Positions 23,999 to 32,118 of a DNA stretch of 64,000 bases are shown piece after piece. Below the pieces are notes generated by a model. That model worked only from the letters and a program-made list of their open reading frames with translations. It was not told the DNA's origin and did not search any database. Location: NCBI RefSeq assembly GCF_040655075.1, contig NZ_JBFAJC010000002.1, forward strand, positions 310,001 to 374,000, given 5' to 3'. The number at the start of each line of letters is the position of its first letter. The stretch's first letter is position 1. The DNA is from Actinoallomurus sp040655075 (GTDB taxonomy: Bacteria > Actinomycetota > Actinomycetes > Streptosporangiales > Streptosporangiaceae). A program made the translations under genes and the position numbers.

Positions 23999-25807
23999 TT
24001 GTTGTCACAAAAAGTGACATCGGACATTTTGAAGAAGGGGATCGGTGTCCTCTGGGTCGCCGCCCGGGCCGAGCCGCGTCTCCTCACCGCCGCCGTGCTC
24101 AGCAGCGGGCTGTACGCGGCGATGACCGTGGGCAGCGCCTGGGTCCTCGGCCGGGTCACCCAGGACGTCGTCCTGCCCGCCTTCCGCGACGGCCGCACCA
24201 CCGCCGGCACCCTCGCCCTCGGCGGCCTGGCGATCGTCGGCGTTGCCGCGCTCAAGGCGCTCGGCATCGCCGGGCGGCGGCTGTACGCCGGCATGGTGCA
24301 GTACAACATGCAGGCGGCCTACCGGCGGGCGGTCACCCGGCAGTACCTCCGGCTGCCCCTCGCCTGGCACCAGCGGCACCCCACCGGCCGGCTCCTGTCC
24401 AACGCCAACGCCGACGTCGAGGCCGCCTGGGCTCCCCTCGCTCCGCTGCCCATGGCCCTCGGCGTCGTCCTGATGCTGATCATCGCCGCCGTCGCCATCC
24501 TCGCCACCGACGTCGTCGTGGCGATCGTCGGCTTCCTCGTCTTCCCGGCGATCGCCGGGCTCAACGTGATCTACCAGCGAAGGCTCGCCCCGGTCGCGGC
24601 ACGGGCGCAGCGCCTGCGGGCGGGCGTCAGCGAGGTCGCGCACGAGAGCTTCGAGGGCGCGCTGGTCGTCAAGACGCTCGGCCGGGAGGCCGACGAGACC
24701 GAGCGCTTCGCCGCCGTCGCACACGAACTGCGCTACGCCAACGTGGCGGTCGGCCGCCTGCGCGGGCTGTTCGACCCGATCCTGGAGGCCCTGCCGAACC
24801 TCGGCGTGCTCGCCGTCCTGCTCGTCGGGTCGATCCGGCTGCGCTCCGGCGCGATGTCGCCCGGCGACCTCGTGCACGTCGCGTACCTGTTCACCCTGCT
24901 GGCCTTCCCGATCCGGGCGCTCGGCTGGGTCCTGGCCGAGGTGCCGCGCAGCGTCGTCGGCTGGGAACGGGTGCAGAGCGTCCTGGAGGCGACCGGCTCG
25001 CTCCCGTACGGTGAGCGGGCCGTCGACGGGGACGGTCCGGCGCGCCTGGAGGCACGCGCCATCCGGTTCGGCTACACCGACGACGACGTCCTGCACGACG
25101 TCGCCTTCACCGCCGAGCCAGGCCGTACCATCGCGGTCGTCGGCCCGACCGGTTCGGGCAAGTCGACGCTGACCAACCTGCTCGTCCGCCTCGTCGACCC
25201 GGCGAGCGGCAGCGTGCTGCTCGACGGCGTGGACGCGCGCGACGTGAAGCGGCACGGCATGTCCGCGACCACCGCGCTCGTACCGCAGCAGGCGTTCCTG
25301 TTCGACGACACCGTGCGCGGCAACGTGACGCTCGGCCTGGACGCGCCGGACGAGGACGTGTGGGAGGCCCTGCGGCTGGCCCAGGCGGACGGCTTCGTGT
25401 CCGCGCTCGCGGACGGCCTCGACACCCACGTCGGGGAGCGGGGCGCCACGCTGTCCGGCGGGCAGCGCCAGCGCCTCGCGCTCGCCCGCGCCCTCATCCG
25501 GCGGCCCCGCCTCCTCGTGCTCGACGACGCGACCTCCAGCGTCGACCCCCAGGTGGAGGCCCGCATCCTGGACGGGCTGCGCGACTCGGCGGCGACCGTC
25601 GTGGTCGTGGCCTATCGCAAGGCGACCATCGAACTGGCCGACGACGTCGTCTACATCGAACGCGGCCGGGTCACCGCCCAGGGCTCGCACAAGGAACTTC
25701 TGGAACGGTCCGCCGGATACCGGAATCTGGTCACCGCCTACGAACGCGCGGACACCGAGCCGGAGCCGGCCGACGACGAGGACGAGAACGAGGAGGCCGT
25801 GGCGTGA
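23999..25807 (+). CDS. ABC exporter half-transporter, subunit 1 (degenerate NBD)
   Basis: About 602 residues. Two adjacent TTG codons (23999, 24002) can start it; GGGGGAG at 23991-23997 is better spaced for 24002. Six-TM exporter domain followed by the NBD: Walker A VGPTGSGKSTL, Q-loop LVPQQAFLFDD, signature LSGGQRQRLALARAL, Walker B LLVLDDATSSVD. The catalytic Glu after Walker B is Asp, and the H-loop reads VVVAYRKAT with Tyr in place of His. Its partner at 25804 has both residues. This is the pattern of heterodimeric exporters with one degenerate ATP site (BmrCD, TM287/288). The stop overlaps the partner's GTG. The substrate is unknown: drug, lipid or peptide. Confidence 0.92.
   Translation: MLSQKVTSDILKKGIGVLWVAARAEPRLLTAAVLSSGLYAAMTVGSAWVLGRVTQDVVLPAFRDGRTTAGTLALGGLAIVGVAALKALGIAGRRLYAGMVQYNMQAAYRRAVTRQYLRLPLAWHQRHPTGRLLSNANADVEAAWAPLAPLPMALGVVLMLIIAAVAILATDVVVAIVGFLVFPAIAGLNVIYQRRLAPVAARAQRLRAGVSEVAHESFEGALVVKTLGREADETERFAAVAHELRYANVAVGRLRGLFDPILEALPNLGVLAVLLVGSIRLRSGAMSPGDLVHVAYLFTLLAFPIRALGWVLAEVPRSVVGWERVQSVLEATGSLPYGERAVDGDGPARLEARAIRFGYTDDDVLHDVAFTAEPGRTIAVVGPTGSGKSTLTNLLVRLVDPASGSVLLDGVDARDVKRHGMSATTALVPQQAFLFDDTVRGNVTLGLDAPDEDVWEALRLAQADGFVSALADGLDTHVGERGATLSGGQRQRLALARALIRRPRLLVLDDATSSVDPQVEARILDGLRDSAATVVVVAYRKATIELADDVVYIERGRVTAQGSHKELLERSAGYRNLVTAYERADTEPEPADDEDENEEAVA
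24003..24019 (+). promoter_or_regulatory. Inverted repeat TGTCAC-AAAAA-GTGACA over the exporter start
   Basis: Perfect 6-bp arms with a 5-bp A loop, beginning in the second TTG start codon. It could be an mRNA hairpin that lowers initiation or an operator just downstream of the promoter. Confidence 0.45.
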
Positions 25808-27579
25808 CCGCCGTCGATACGAGCCGGCCGTCCGGCCTGGCGACGCTCCGCCGCGGCCTGCGGCTCACCCCCGAGTTCCGGCGGGGCATCGTCGGCACGC
25901 TGCTGCTCGCGCTCGTGGCCACCGCGGGACGGATCGTCGTCCCGGTGGCCGTCCAGCAGACGCTCGACAGTGGGTTGCGTGCCAAGGGCGGGCCCGACAT
26001 CGGCTTCATCCGCACCGCCGTAATCGTGTGCGCCGTCGCCGTCGTCGTGACCGCCCTCGCGGCGTACCGGATGAACGTCCGCCTGTACCGGACGAGCGAG
26101 AACGGCCTGGCGGCGCTGCGGGTCCGGGCGTTCCGGCACGTGCACGACCTGTCGATGCTCACGCAGAGCGGCGAGCGGCGCGGCTCGCTCGTGTCCCGCG
26201 TGACCAGCGACGTCGACCAGATCAGCCAGTTCATGCAGTACGGCGGCCTGATGATTATCATCGCCGGCGGCCAGCTCATCGTGGCGACCGTGCTCATGGC
26301 CGTGTACTCCTGGCCGCTCGCCCTGCTCGTCTGGGTCGTCTTCGCGCCCCTCGCGTACACGCTGCGGATCTTCCAGCGCTGGCTGTCGAAGGCGTACGGG
26401 ACGGTGCGCGAGCGGGTCGGCGACATGCTCTCGGCGGTGAGCGAGTCGGTCGTCGGCGCCTCGGTCATCCGCGCGTACGGCGCGGAGGAGCGCACCGCCC
26501 GCCGGATCGACGAGTCCGTCGGCGAGTACCGTGACGCGCAGGTCCGGGCGCAGAACCTGGTCGCCTTGACCTTCCCCTCCACCGAGCTGGCCTCGGCGCT
26601 CGCGACCGCCGGCGTGGTCGTGGCCGGGACGCTGCTGGGGATCGGCGGCCACCTGACCGCCGGGGAGCTCGTGGCGTTCCTGTTCCTGGTCACCTTGTTC
26701 GTCAGCCCCCTGCAGGTGGCCACCGAGGTCCTCAACGACGCCCAGAACGCCATCGCCGGCTGGCAGCGCGTGCTCGGCGTGCTGGACATGACGCCGGACG
26801 TGGCCGACCCTGGCCCGGAGGGCGTGGAACTGCCCCGGGGCGCGATCGACGTGCGGTTCGAGGACGTGTCGTTCGCCTATCCCGGCGGGCCGACCGTCCT
26901 GTACGACGTGTCCGCGCGCATCGCGCCGCGCTCCCGGATCGCGATCGTGGGGGAGACCGGCTCGGGAAAGACGACCTTCGCCAAGCTGCTGACCCGGATG
27001 ATGGATCCGGCGTCGGGGCGGGTGCTGGTCGACGGCGTGCCACTGACCGATGTCCGGTTCTCCTCGCTGCGCGAGCGCATCGTGATGGTCCCGCAGGACG
27101 GCTTCCTGTTCGACGGGTCCCTCGCCGACAACATCCGCTTCGGCCGGCCGGACGCGTCCGAGGAGGACATCCGCCTGGTCCTGACCGAACTGGGACTGGC
27201 CGACTGGCTGGGCGGCCTGCCGGAGGGGCTGCGGACCCCGGTCGGGCAGCGCGGCGAGTCGCTGTCGGCGGGGGAGCGCCAGCTGGTCGCGCTGGCCCGC
27301 GCCTACCTGGCCGACCCGGACCTGCTCGTGCTCGACGAGGCGACGTCCGCCGTCGACCCCGCCACCGAGGTGCGCCTTCAGCGCGCCATCGAGAGCATCA
27401 CCCGGGGCCGTACCGCCGTCTCGATCGCCCATCGGCTCTCCACCGCGGAGGCCGCCGACGAGGTCCTCGTCTTCGACCAGGGCCGTCTCGTCCAGCGGGG
27501 CCCGCACGCCGCGCTGGTCGCCCAACCGGGACGATATGCCGAGTTGTATGCATCCTGGGCAGCTCAGTTGAAGATTTGA
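25804..27579 (+). CDS. ABC exporter half-transporter, subunit 2 (complete NBD)
   Basis: 591 residues from GTG 25804, overlapping the stop of subunit 1 (GTGA). Six TM segments, then an NBD with Walker A VGETGSGKTTF, Q-loop MVPQDGFLFDG, signature LSAGERQLVALARAY (Ala in place of the usual second Gly), Walker B LLVLDEATSAVD with the catalytic Glu, and the H-loop SIAHRLST. In the heterodimer, this subunit's Walker A/B pairs with the LSGGQ of subunit 1 to make the active site, while the other site is degenerate. The cytoplasmic tail ends after AELYASWAAQL. Made with subunit 1 by coupling. Confidence 0.93.
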   Translation: MTAVDTSRPSGLATLRRGLRLTPEFRRGIVGTLLLALVATAGRIVVPVAVQQTLDSGLRAKGGPDIGFIRTAVIVCAVAVVVTALAAYRMNVRLYRTSENGLAALRVRAFRHVHDLSMLTQSGERRGSLVSRVTSDVDQISQFMQYGGLMIIIAGGQLIVATVLMAVYSWPLALLVWVVFAPLAYTLRIFQRWLSKAYGTVRERVGDMLSAVSESVVGASVIRAYGAEERTARRIDESVGEYRDAQVRAQNLVALTFPSTELASALATAGVVVAGTLLGIGGHLTAGELVAFLFLVTLFVSPLQVATEVLNDAQNAIAGWQRVLGVLDMTPDVADPGPEGVELPRGAIDVRFEDVSFAYPGGPTVLYDVSARIAPRSRIAIVGETGSGKTTFAKLLTRMMDPASGRVLVDGVPLTDVRFSSLRERIVMVPQDGFLFDGSLADNIRFGRPDASEEDIRLVLTELGLADWLGGLPEGLRTPVGQRGESLSAGERQLVALARAYLADPDLLVLDEATSAVDPATEVRLQRAIESITRGRTAVSIAHRLSTAEAADEVLVFDQGRLVQRGPHAALVAQPGRYAELYASWAAQLKI

Positions 27580-27745
27580 TTTTTCGGACACTCTCGCCGT
27601 TCTCGCCGGTGAGAGGTGGGTTGCCGCGACAACGGCGGGGAATATCGACGGCGGAAAACAGTCTTTCGCACCGGGGCGTGTGACAGAGCACCGAACTTGG
27701 TAAACTGAAACCGGTTGCTGTCGTAGTTCCACGTTCGTTTGCCAG

Positions 27746-27780
27746 ACGCCCGCGGACCGATGACTGGCGGGCGTGTTCTT
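27746..27780 (+). terminator. Hairpin with T-rich tail after the ABC exporter genes
   Basis: ACGCCCGC (27746-27753) pairs with GCGGGCGT (27767-27774), followed by GTTCTTGCTTCTT. It is the likely end of the exporter transcript, or part of the cspA leader if transcription starts upstream. Confidence 0.55.
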
Positions 27781-27825
27781 GCTTCTTCAAGGGCCTGCAC
27801 ACACCCGCGGCAACCATAAAAGTGA

Positions 27826-27850
27826 CCCACAACCTGTGGGTTTTGTTTGT
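27826..27850 (+). terminator. Attenuator-like hairpin in the cspA leader
   Basis: CCCACA-ACC-TGTGGG followed directly by TTTTGTTTGT, an intrinsic-terminator shape rare in this GC-rich DNA. It ends 5 bp before the AAGGAG of cspA, so it could end leader transcripts or act as a temperature-sensitive element. Confidence 0.55.
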
Positions 27851-27867
27851 CCCGCAAGGAGTTAGGC

Positions 27868-28071
27868 ATGGCCCAGGGCACCGTGAAGTGGTTCAACGCC
27901 GACAAGGGGTTCGGCTTCATCGCCATTGACGGCGGTGGTCCGGACGTCTTCGTTCACTACTCGGCGATCACTTCGAACGGATACCGTACGCTCGAGGACA
28001 ACCAGCGGGTGGAGTTCGAGGTCGTCCAGGGCGACCGCGGCCCGCAGGCGGACCAGGTCCGTCCGCTGTAG
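27868..28071 (+). CDS. cspA: Cold shock protein (CspA family)
   Basis: 67 residues, the standard length, from the ATG at 27868 with AAGGAG 8 nt before it; a start 21 bp further up would overlap the ribosome-binding site. RNP1 GFGFIAI and RNP2 VFVHYS are present after the usual MAQGTVKWFNADKG start. CspA proteins bind single-stranded RNA/DNA and melt mRNA structure. The leader contains a hairpin plus T-run, consistent with RNA-level control of csp genes. The Asp/Gly-rich loop IDGGGPD replaces the commoner PDDGG. Confidence 0.96.
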   Translation: MAQGTVKWFNADKGFGFIAIDGGGPDVFVHYSAITSNGYRTLEDNQRVEFEVVQGDRGPQADQVRPL

Positions 28072-28083
28072 TTCAGATAAAGT

Positions 28084-28638
28084 TCACTCAGGTTCACCCG
28101 TCGGGGTCCGTACCGTTTCGGTGCGGGCCTCTTCGCTTTTCTGCAACCGGTCGATCGCCCAGAGCGCCCACTCGCGTTCGGCGGCCATGTGTCGAAGTCC
28201 GCGTTCAAGGGCAAAACCCCCAAAACTGGACTCGCCGACCTTACGGCGCAGCGCCTCCAGATCGACCTTTCTCGCCTCGGCGGCACGCGCCTGCTCCGTG
28301 AGCAACTCGATGGCCTTCTGCGTGGGCAGCAGGGGGAGCAGGAACGCCCGCAGTGACGCCTCATCGCGTACCCGCTGCTCGGGCTTTGCCTCGGTCAGCC
28401 ACTCGTGCAGTTCCGCCTGGCCGGCCGCGGTGATGGCATAGGTCTTGCGGCCGCGCGGGCCCTCCTCTTCGACCTTCAGCAGCCCGTCCGCCGCCATGCG
28501 GTTCAGCTCGGGATAGATCTGGCTGTGGCTGGCCTGCCAGACGTGGGCGAGCGACCCCTCGAAGCTCTTGGTGAGGTCATAGCCGCTGGACGGCCCCCTG
28601 ACCTCGATCAGTGCCAGCAGTGCGGCGCGCAGTGACAT
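28084..28638 (-). CDS. PadR family transcriptional regulator
   Basis: 184 residues. Winged helix: ALLALIEVRGPSSGYDLTKSF, HVWQASHSQIYPELNRMAADGLL and GRKTYAITAAGQAELHEWL; the C-terminal Vir_act_alpha_C coiled domain follows. It is divergent from the DHA2 exporter at 28735, with three evenly spaced ACATGT hexamers between them, matching known PadR/LmrR sites built on ATGT/ACAT. It therefore probably represses the exporter and itself until a drug binds. Confidence 0.93.
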   Translation of the reverse strand: MSLRAALLALIEVRGPSSGYDLTKSFEGSLAHVWQASHSQIYPELNRMAADGLLKVEEEGPRGRKTYAITAAGQAELHEWLTEAKPEQRVRDEASLRAFLLPLLPTQKAIELLTEQARAAEARKVDLEALRRKVGESSFGGFALERGLRHMAAEREWALWAIDRLQKSEEARTETVRTPTGEPE

Positions 28639-28661
28639 GCGATCACCTTAGCTCGGCTCTT

Positions 28662-28695
28662 ACATGTTGAGATTGACATGTCGGCTCTTACATGT
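28662..28695. promoter_or_regulatory. Three ACATGT hexamers with 14-bp period, PadR operators
   Basis: ACATGT at 28662-28667, 28676-28681 and 28690-28695, with starts exactly 14 bp apart. A related ACATGC lies at 28635 over the PadR start codon. The hexamers fall in the shared PadR/exporter promoter region. Confidence 0.72.
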
Positions 28696-28734
28696 TGATA
28701 TCGACGCGTTGATCGAGTCTGAGGAGGGATCGGG

Positions 28735-30210
28735 ATGTCGACCGTTACGAGCACCGCGCCGCCCGGCACGGAGCGCCGCCCCAAGATGGGCCTGGTGATC
28801 ATCGCCGTCGTCGGCGGCATGTTCCTCGCGATGCTGGACCAGACGATCGTCGGCACGTCGCTGCCGACGATCGTCCGGGACCTGCGCGGGGAGGACCTCT
28901 ACACCTGGGTCGTCACCGCCTACCTGCTCACCTCGACGATCACCGTTCCGCTGTACGGGCGGCTGTCGGACGTGTACGGCCGCAAGCCCCTGCTGCTCAT
29001 CGGCGTGACCGTCTTCCTCATCGGGTCCGGCCTGTGCGCGGCCGCGCAGAACATGCCCGAGCTCATCGCCTTCCGCGCCCTCCAGGGGCTCGGCGCCGGC
29101 GCCCTGATCCCGCTGTCCCTGGCCCTGGTCGCCGACATGTTCCCGCCCGAGCGGTCCGGCAGGGTCCAGGGCGCGCTCGGCGGCGTGATGGCCCTCAGCT
29201 ACGTCGCCGGCCCGTACCTCGGCGGTTTGCTCACCGAGCAGGCGAACTGGCGCTGGGTCTTCCTCGTCAACCTGCCGATCGGCGTCGTCGTCCTCGCGGT
29301 CATCGCCCTGCGCCTGCCCCACCAGCGGCGTGAGCGCGTCCACGCCCGGCCGGACTACCTCGGCATCACGGTGTTCGCGGCCGCCATCGGCCTGCTGCTG
29401 TTCGGCCTGACCGAGAAGGGCCGCGCGACGGCCTCGGGGGCGACCCACGCCTGGACGAGCGCGACCGTCGCCGGGCCGATCGCCGTCTCGCTGGTGCTGC
29501 TCGCCCTCTTCGTCCTCGTCGAGCGGCGGGCCGCCGAGCCGATCGTGCCCCTGGGGCTGTTCCGCAACCGCATCTACACCGCGGCCAACGTCGGCTCGTT
29601 CTTCACCGCCTTCGGGATGTACGCCGCGATCATCTTCCTGCCGCGCTACTTCCAGACGGTGCACGGCGACAGCGCCACCACCTCGGGCCTGAAGGTCTAT
29701 CCGCTCATGCTCGGCATGCTGGCCGGCAGTTTCCTCACCGGCGCGCTGATCAGCCGGACCCGCCGCTACAAGCCCTGGCTGGTCGCCGCCCCCGTCCTGC
29801 TCGCCGCCGGGGCCCTGCTGTGCGCGAACCTCGGCGTCCACACCGGCGTGTGGGTCCTGGCGGGCTGGATGATCCTGATCGGCCTCGGCATCGGGCCGAT
29901 GCTGTCCGGGCTCACCGTGGCCGTGCAGAACGCCGTCGACCCGCAGCACATCGGCACGGCCACCAGCAAGATCACCTTCTTCCGCCAGGTCGGCGGATCG
30001 GTCGCCCTGGCCATCGCCGGCACCGCGTACGCCTCCCACGTCCGCGAGGCCGCCCCGGCACACGGCCCGGCGAACGCGGCGGCGTCGGCCACCGCGACCG
30101 TGATCCCCTGGCTCGGCGTGGCCGGCGCGGCCATCGCCCTCGTCGTCTTCGTGCTGATGCCGGAAAGCCCGCTGCGCCGCCTCGCCCCCTCCGCGCCCTC
30201 GGTGGAGTGA
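28735..30210 (+). CDS. DHA2 family multidrug MFS exporter
   Basis: 491 residues, 14 TM segments. Seen: MLDQTIVGTSLPTIVRDL in TM1, YGRLSDVYGRKPLLLIG as motif A, FRALQGLGAGALIPLSLALV, and GPYLGGLLTEQANWRWVFLVN as motif C region. The pattern is that of EmrB/QacA-type drug:H+ antiporters. It lies divergent from a PadR gene, with operators between them, so drug-induced expression is likely. Only about 12 kb separate it from a second DHA2 exporter under AsnC, and the two share only family-level similarity. Confidence 0.93.
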   Translation: MSTVTSTAPPGTERRPKMGLVIIAVVGGMFLAMLDQTIVGTSLPTIVRDLRGEDLYTWVVTAYLLTSTITVPLYGRLSDVYGRKPLLLIGVTVFLIGSGLCAAAQNMPELIAFRALQGLGAGALIPLSLALVADMFPPERSGRVQGALGGVMALSYVAGPYLGGLLTEQANWRWVFLVNLPIGVVVLAVIALRLPHQRRERVHARPDYLGITVFAAAIGLLLFGLTEKGRATASGATHAWTSATVAGPIAVSLVLLALFVLVERRAAEPIVPLGLFRNRIYTAANVGSFFTAFGMYAAIIFLPRYFQTVHGDSATTSGLKVYPLMLGMLAGSFLTGALISRTRRYKPWLVAAPVLLAAGALLCANLGVHTGVWVLAGWMILIGLGIGPMLSGLTVAVQNAVDPQHIGTATSKITFFRQVGGSVALAIAGTAYASHVREAAPAHGPANAAASATATVIPWLGVAGAAIALVVFVLMPESPLRRLAPSAPSVE

Positions 30211-30215
30211 GGCGG

Positions 30216-30228
30216 CACAATGGATGCC
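30216..30228 (+). promoter_or_regulatory. -10-like hexamer for leaderless hisI
   Basis: CACAAT at 30216-30221 is followed by 7 nt and the ATG at 30229. This supports 30229 over the ATG at 30220, which overlaps the hexamer. Confidence 0.4.
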
Positions 30229-30588
30229 ATGTCCTTGGACCCCAAGATCGCTGATCGTCTCAAACGCACCGAAGACGGTCTCGTCCCGGCCATCGCCCAG
30301 CAGTACGACACCGGCGAGGTGCTCATGCTCGCCTGGATGGACGACGAGGCCCTGCACCGCACGCTGACCACCGGCCGCGCCACCTACTGGTCGCGCAGCC
30401 GCCAGGAGTACTGGGTGAAGGGCGAGTCCTCCGGCCACCAGCAGTGGATCAAGGAGGTCGCCCTCGACTGCGACGCCGACGCCATCCTCATCAAGGTCGA
30501 CCAGGTCGGGGCCGCCTGCCACACCGGCGACCGCACCTGCTGGGACGCCGACAAACTCGACGCGGTCGTGGGAGAGCGTCCGCAGTGA
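30229..30588 (+). CDS. hisI: Phosphoribosyl-AMP cyclohydrolase
   Basis: 119 residues from the ATG at 30229 (MSLDPKIADRLK). HisI opens the purine ring of PR-AMP in histidine synthesis. Seen: LVPAIAQQYDTGEVLMLAWMDDEAL, GRATYWSRSRQEYWVKGE, LDCDADAILIKVDQ with metal-binding Asp residues, and GAACHTGDRTCW with the zinc Cys. There is no HisE fusion, as usual in actinobacteria. The stop overlaps the next GTG. In many relatives trpE comes next; here it does not. Confidence 0.97.
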   Translation: MSLDPKIADRLKRTEDGLVPAIAQQYDTGEVLMLAWMDDEALHRTLTTGRATYWSRSRQEYWVKGESSGHQQWIKEVALDCDADAILIKVDQVGAACHTGDRTCWDADKLDAVVGERPQ

Positions 30589-31172
30589 CGAGCCGCCGCG
30601 AACTCGCCGCCGCCGCGCTGCTCGGCGCGGTGGGCGCGGGGCTCGCAGCCGGATTCACCGGCCGGACCTGGGCGACGGTCACCGTACGCGGCGGCATGAA
30701 CCTCATGCCGTCGCTCCAGCCGCTCACCGGACGGTCGCTGAGCGGCGGCGTCGCCGCCCTCGGCCTGGCCGGACTGGCCGGGATCGCCGCCCTCCTCGCC
30801 ACCCGCGGCTGGGCACGGACGGCCGTCGGCGTGCTGCTGACCGGCTTCGGGGTGCTCATCGCCGTCCTGTCGCCCCTCGCCGTCCGCCACGCGCACGTCA
30901 TCTCCGCCGCCGCGAACCGCACGAACCTCACCCGGCTGACCGGCGACGTCACCGTGCACGTGAACGGCTGGTGGATCGCCGCCCTGGCGGGCGGTGTCCT
31001 GCTGGCCGCCGCCGGGCTCCTGACGGTCGTCCGCGGCCGGCGCTGGCCCGGCATGTCCGCCCGCTACGACCGTCCCGGCACCGCCCCGCGACCGGGCGAC
31101 GACCCCGCCTCGCTGTGGAAGTCGCTCGACCGCGGCGACGACCCCACCAGCGAGGATCTCCAGGACCGCTGA
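30585..31172 (+). CDS. TIGR02234 tryptophan-operon-associated membrane protein
   Basis: 195 residues from GTG 30585 (GTGA overlap with hisI). Four hydrophobic segments can be seen (about 8-24, 52-70, 76-96, 130-152), then a polar Asp/Arg-rich tail ending TSEDLQDR. Actinobacterial proteins of this kind lie between trpE and trpC and are named by position only; a role in Trp or precursor traffic is guesswork. The match in place and topology is good even though trpE itself is absent here. Confidence 0.85.
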   Translation: MTSRRELAAAALLGAVGAGLAAGFTGRTWATVTVRGGMNLMPSLQPLTGRSLSGGVAALGLAGLAGIAALLATRGWARTAVGVLLTGFGVLIAVLSPLAVRHAHVISAAANRTNLTRLTGDVTVHVNGWWIAALAGGVLLAAAGLLTVVRGRRWPGMSARYDRPGTAPRPGDDPASLWKSLDRGDDPTSEDLQDR

Positions 31173-31262
31173 TGAGCGGGCGCGCGTCGTCTGGACCGAG
31201 GAGCGCCGGGAGCGAAGCGACCAGAGCGACGAGGGAAGACGGCGCGTTGGGCGCCCGCTCCC

Positions 31263-31281
31263 GCGCTCGCGGAGCGAGCGC
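31263..31281. terminator. 8-bp-arm hairpin before the response regulator
   Basis: GCGCTCGC-GGA-GCGAGCGC. No T-run follows. The surrounding 31180-31290 is a GAGCGA-rich simple stretch that resembles intergenic repeat sequence, which argues that the next gene starts after it. Confidence 0.4.
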
Positions 31282-31300
31282 CATCGAACAGAGCGGGTAC

Positions 31301-31957
31301 GTGTCCGGCGTGCGCCATCGGGCCGGGCACGGAACCGTTCTGGTGGTGGAGCACGACCCGAGCGTCGCCGAACTCATCCGGCTCTACCTCAGCCGCGAGG
31401 GATACCACCCGCACCTCGTGACCGATCCGGCGTCGGCCGCCGCGCTCGCCCGCCGCCTGCGACCCGACGCGGTCGTCCTCGACCTGACGACGGGCGTGCA
31501 CCATGAGATGGCGGAGGCGGCCGGCGCCGCGGTCATCGTGTCCGTCGTGCCGCCCGGGATGACGCCGCCCGGCGGGTACACCGTGCCCCGGCCGTTCAGC
31601 CCGCGGGCGTTGCTCGCCACACTCGGCCGGGCCCTGCGCGGGCACCAGGCGGAGGCTCCTCCTCCCGACGACGTGCTGCGCGCCGGTGACGTCGTCCTGG
31701 ACCCCCGGACCCGTACCGTCACCGTCGCCGGTGCGCCCAAGGCCGTGACGACCATGGAGTTCGACCTGCTCGCCTTCCTCATGCGCAACCCGGGGCGGGT
31801 GTTCGGCCGCGAACAGCTGCTCGCCGCCGTCTGGGGATCGGCGGAGTCGGCCGGGGCCCGTACCGTCGACGTCCACATCGCCCAGCTGCGCGCCAAACTG
31901 GGCGCCCGCAGCCCCCTCCGCACCGTACGCGGCGTCGGCTACGCCGCCGATCTTTAG
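31301..31957 (+). CDS. OmpR-type response regulator with atypical receiver
   Basis: 218 residues from GTG 31301; GTG 31310 and ATG 31172 are alternatives. Receiver: TVLVVEHDPSVAELIRLYL, phospho-acceptor-like Asp in AVVLDLTT, but the acidic pair is EHD and the conserved Lys before Pro-Phe is Arg (VPRPFSPRALL); the receiver is also about ten residues short around helix 4. The DNA-binding domain is intact: MEFDLLAFLMRNPGRVFGREQLLAAVWG, then RTVDVHIAQLRAKLG and RTVRGVGYAA. No sensor kinase is adjacent. It may act without phosphorylation or with an orphan kinase. Confidence 0.85.
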   Translation: MSGVRHRAGHGTVLVVEHDPSVAELIRLYLSREGYHPHLVTDPASAAALARRLRPDAVVLDLTTGVHHEMAEAAGAAVIVSVVPPGMTPPGGYTVPRPFSPRALLATLGRALRGHQAEAPPPDDVLRAGDVVLDPRTRTVTVAGAPKAVTTMEFDLLAFLMRNPGRVFGREQLLAAVWGSAESAGARTVDVHIAQLRAKLGARSPLRTVRGVGYAADL

Positions 31958-32118
31958 AAGGCGCCTGCGGTACCTGCCGGGCCTGGACCGTTTGGTGATG
32001 ACCGCCCGTCTTCGGCCAGGTTGACGCCGACGTGATTCCGCTGCCGACCGCCGGTGAAGTACCTGAGTAATCCACGGCCCAGCGCGTCCGACCTCGGAGG
32101 ATCCACCTGACCACAGGG

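Noticed and set aside
31172..31300. N-terminal extension of the response regulator from ATG 31172
   Set aside because: The stretch is a GAGCGA-rich repeat with an 8-bp hairpin; the receiver domain begins after 31301.
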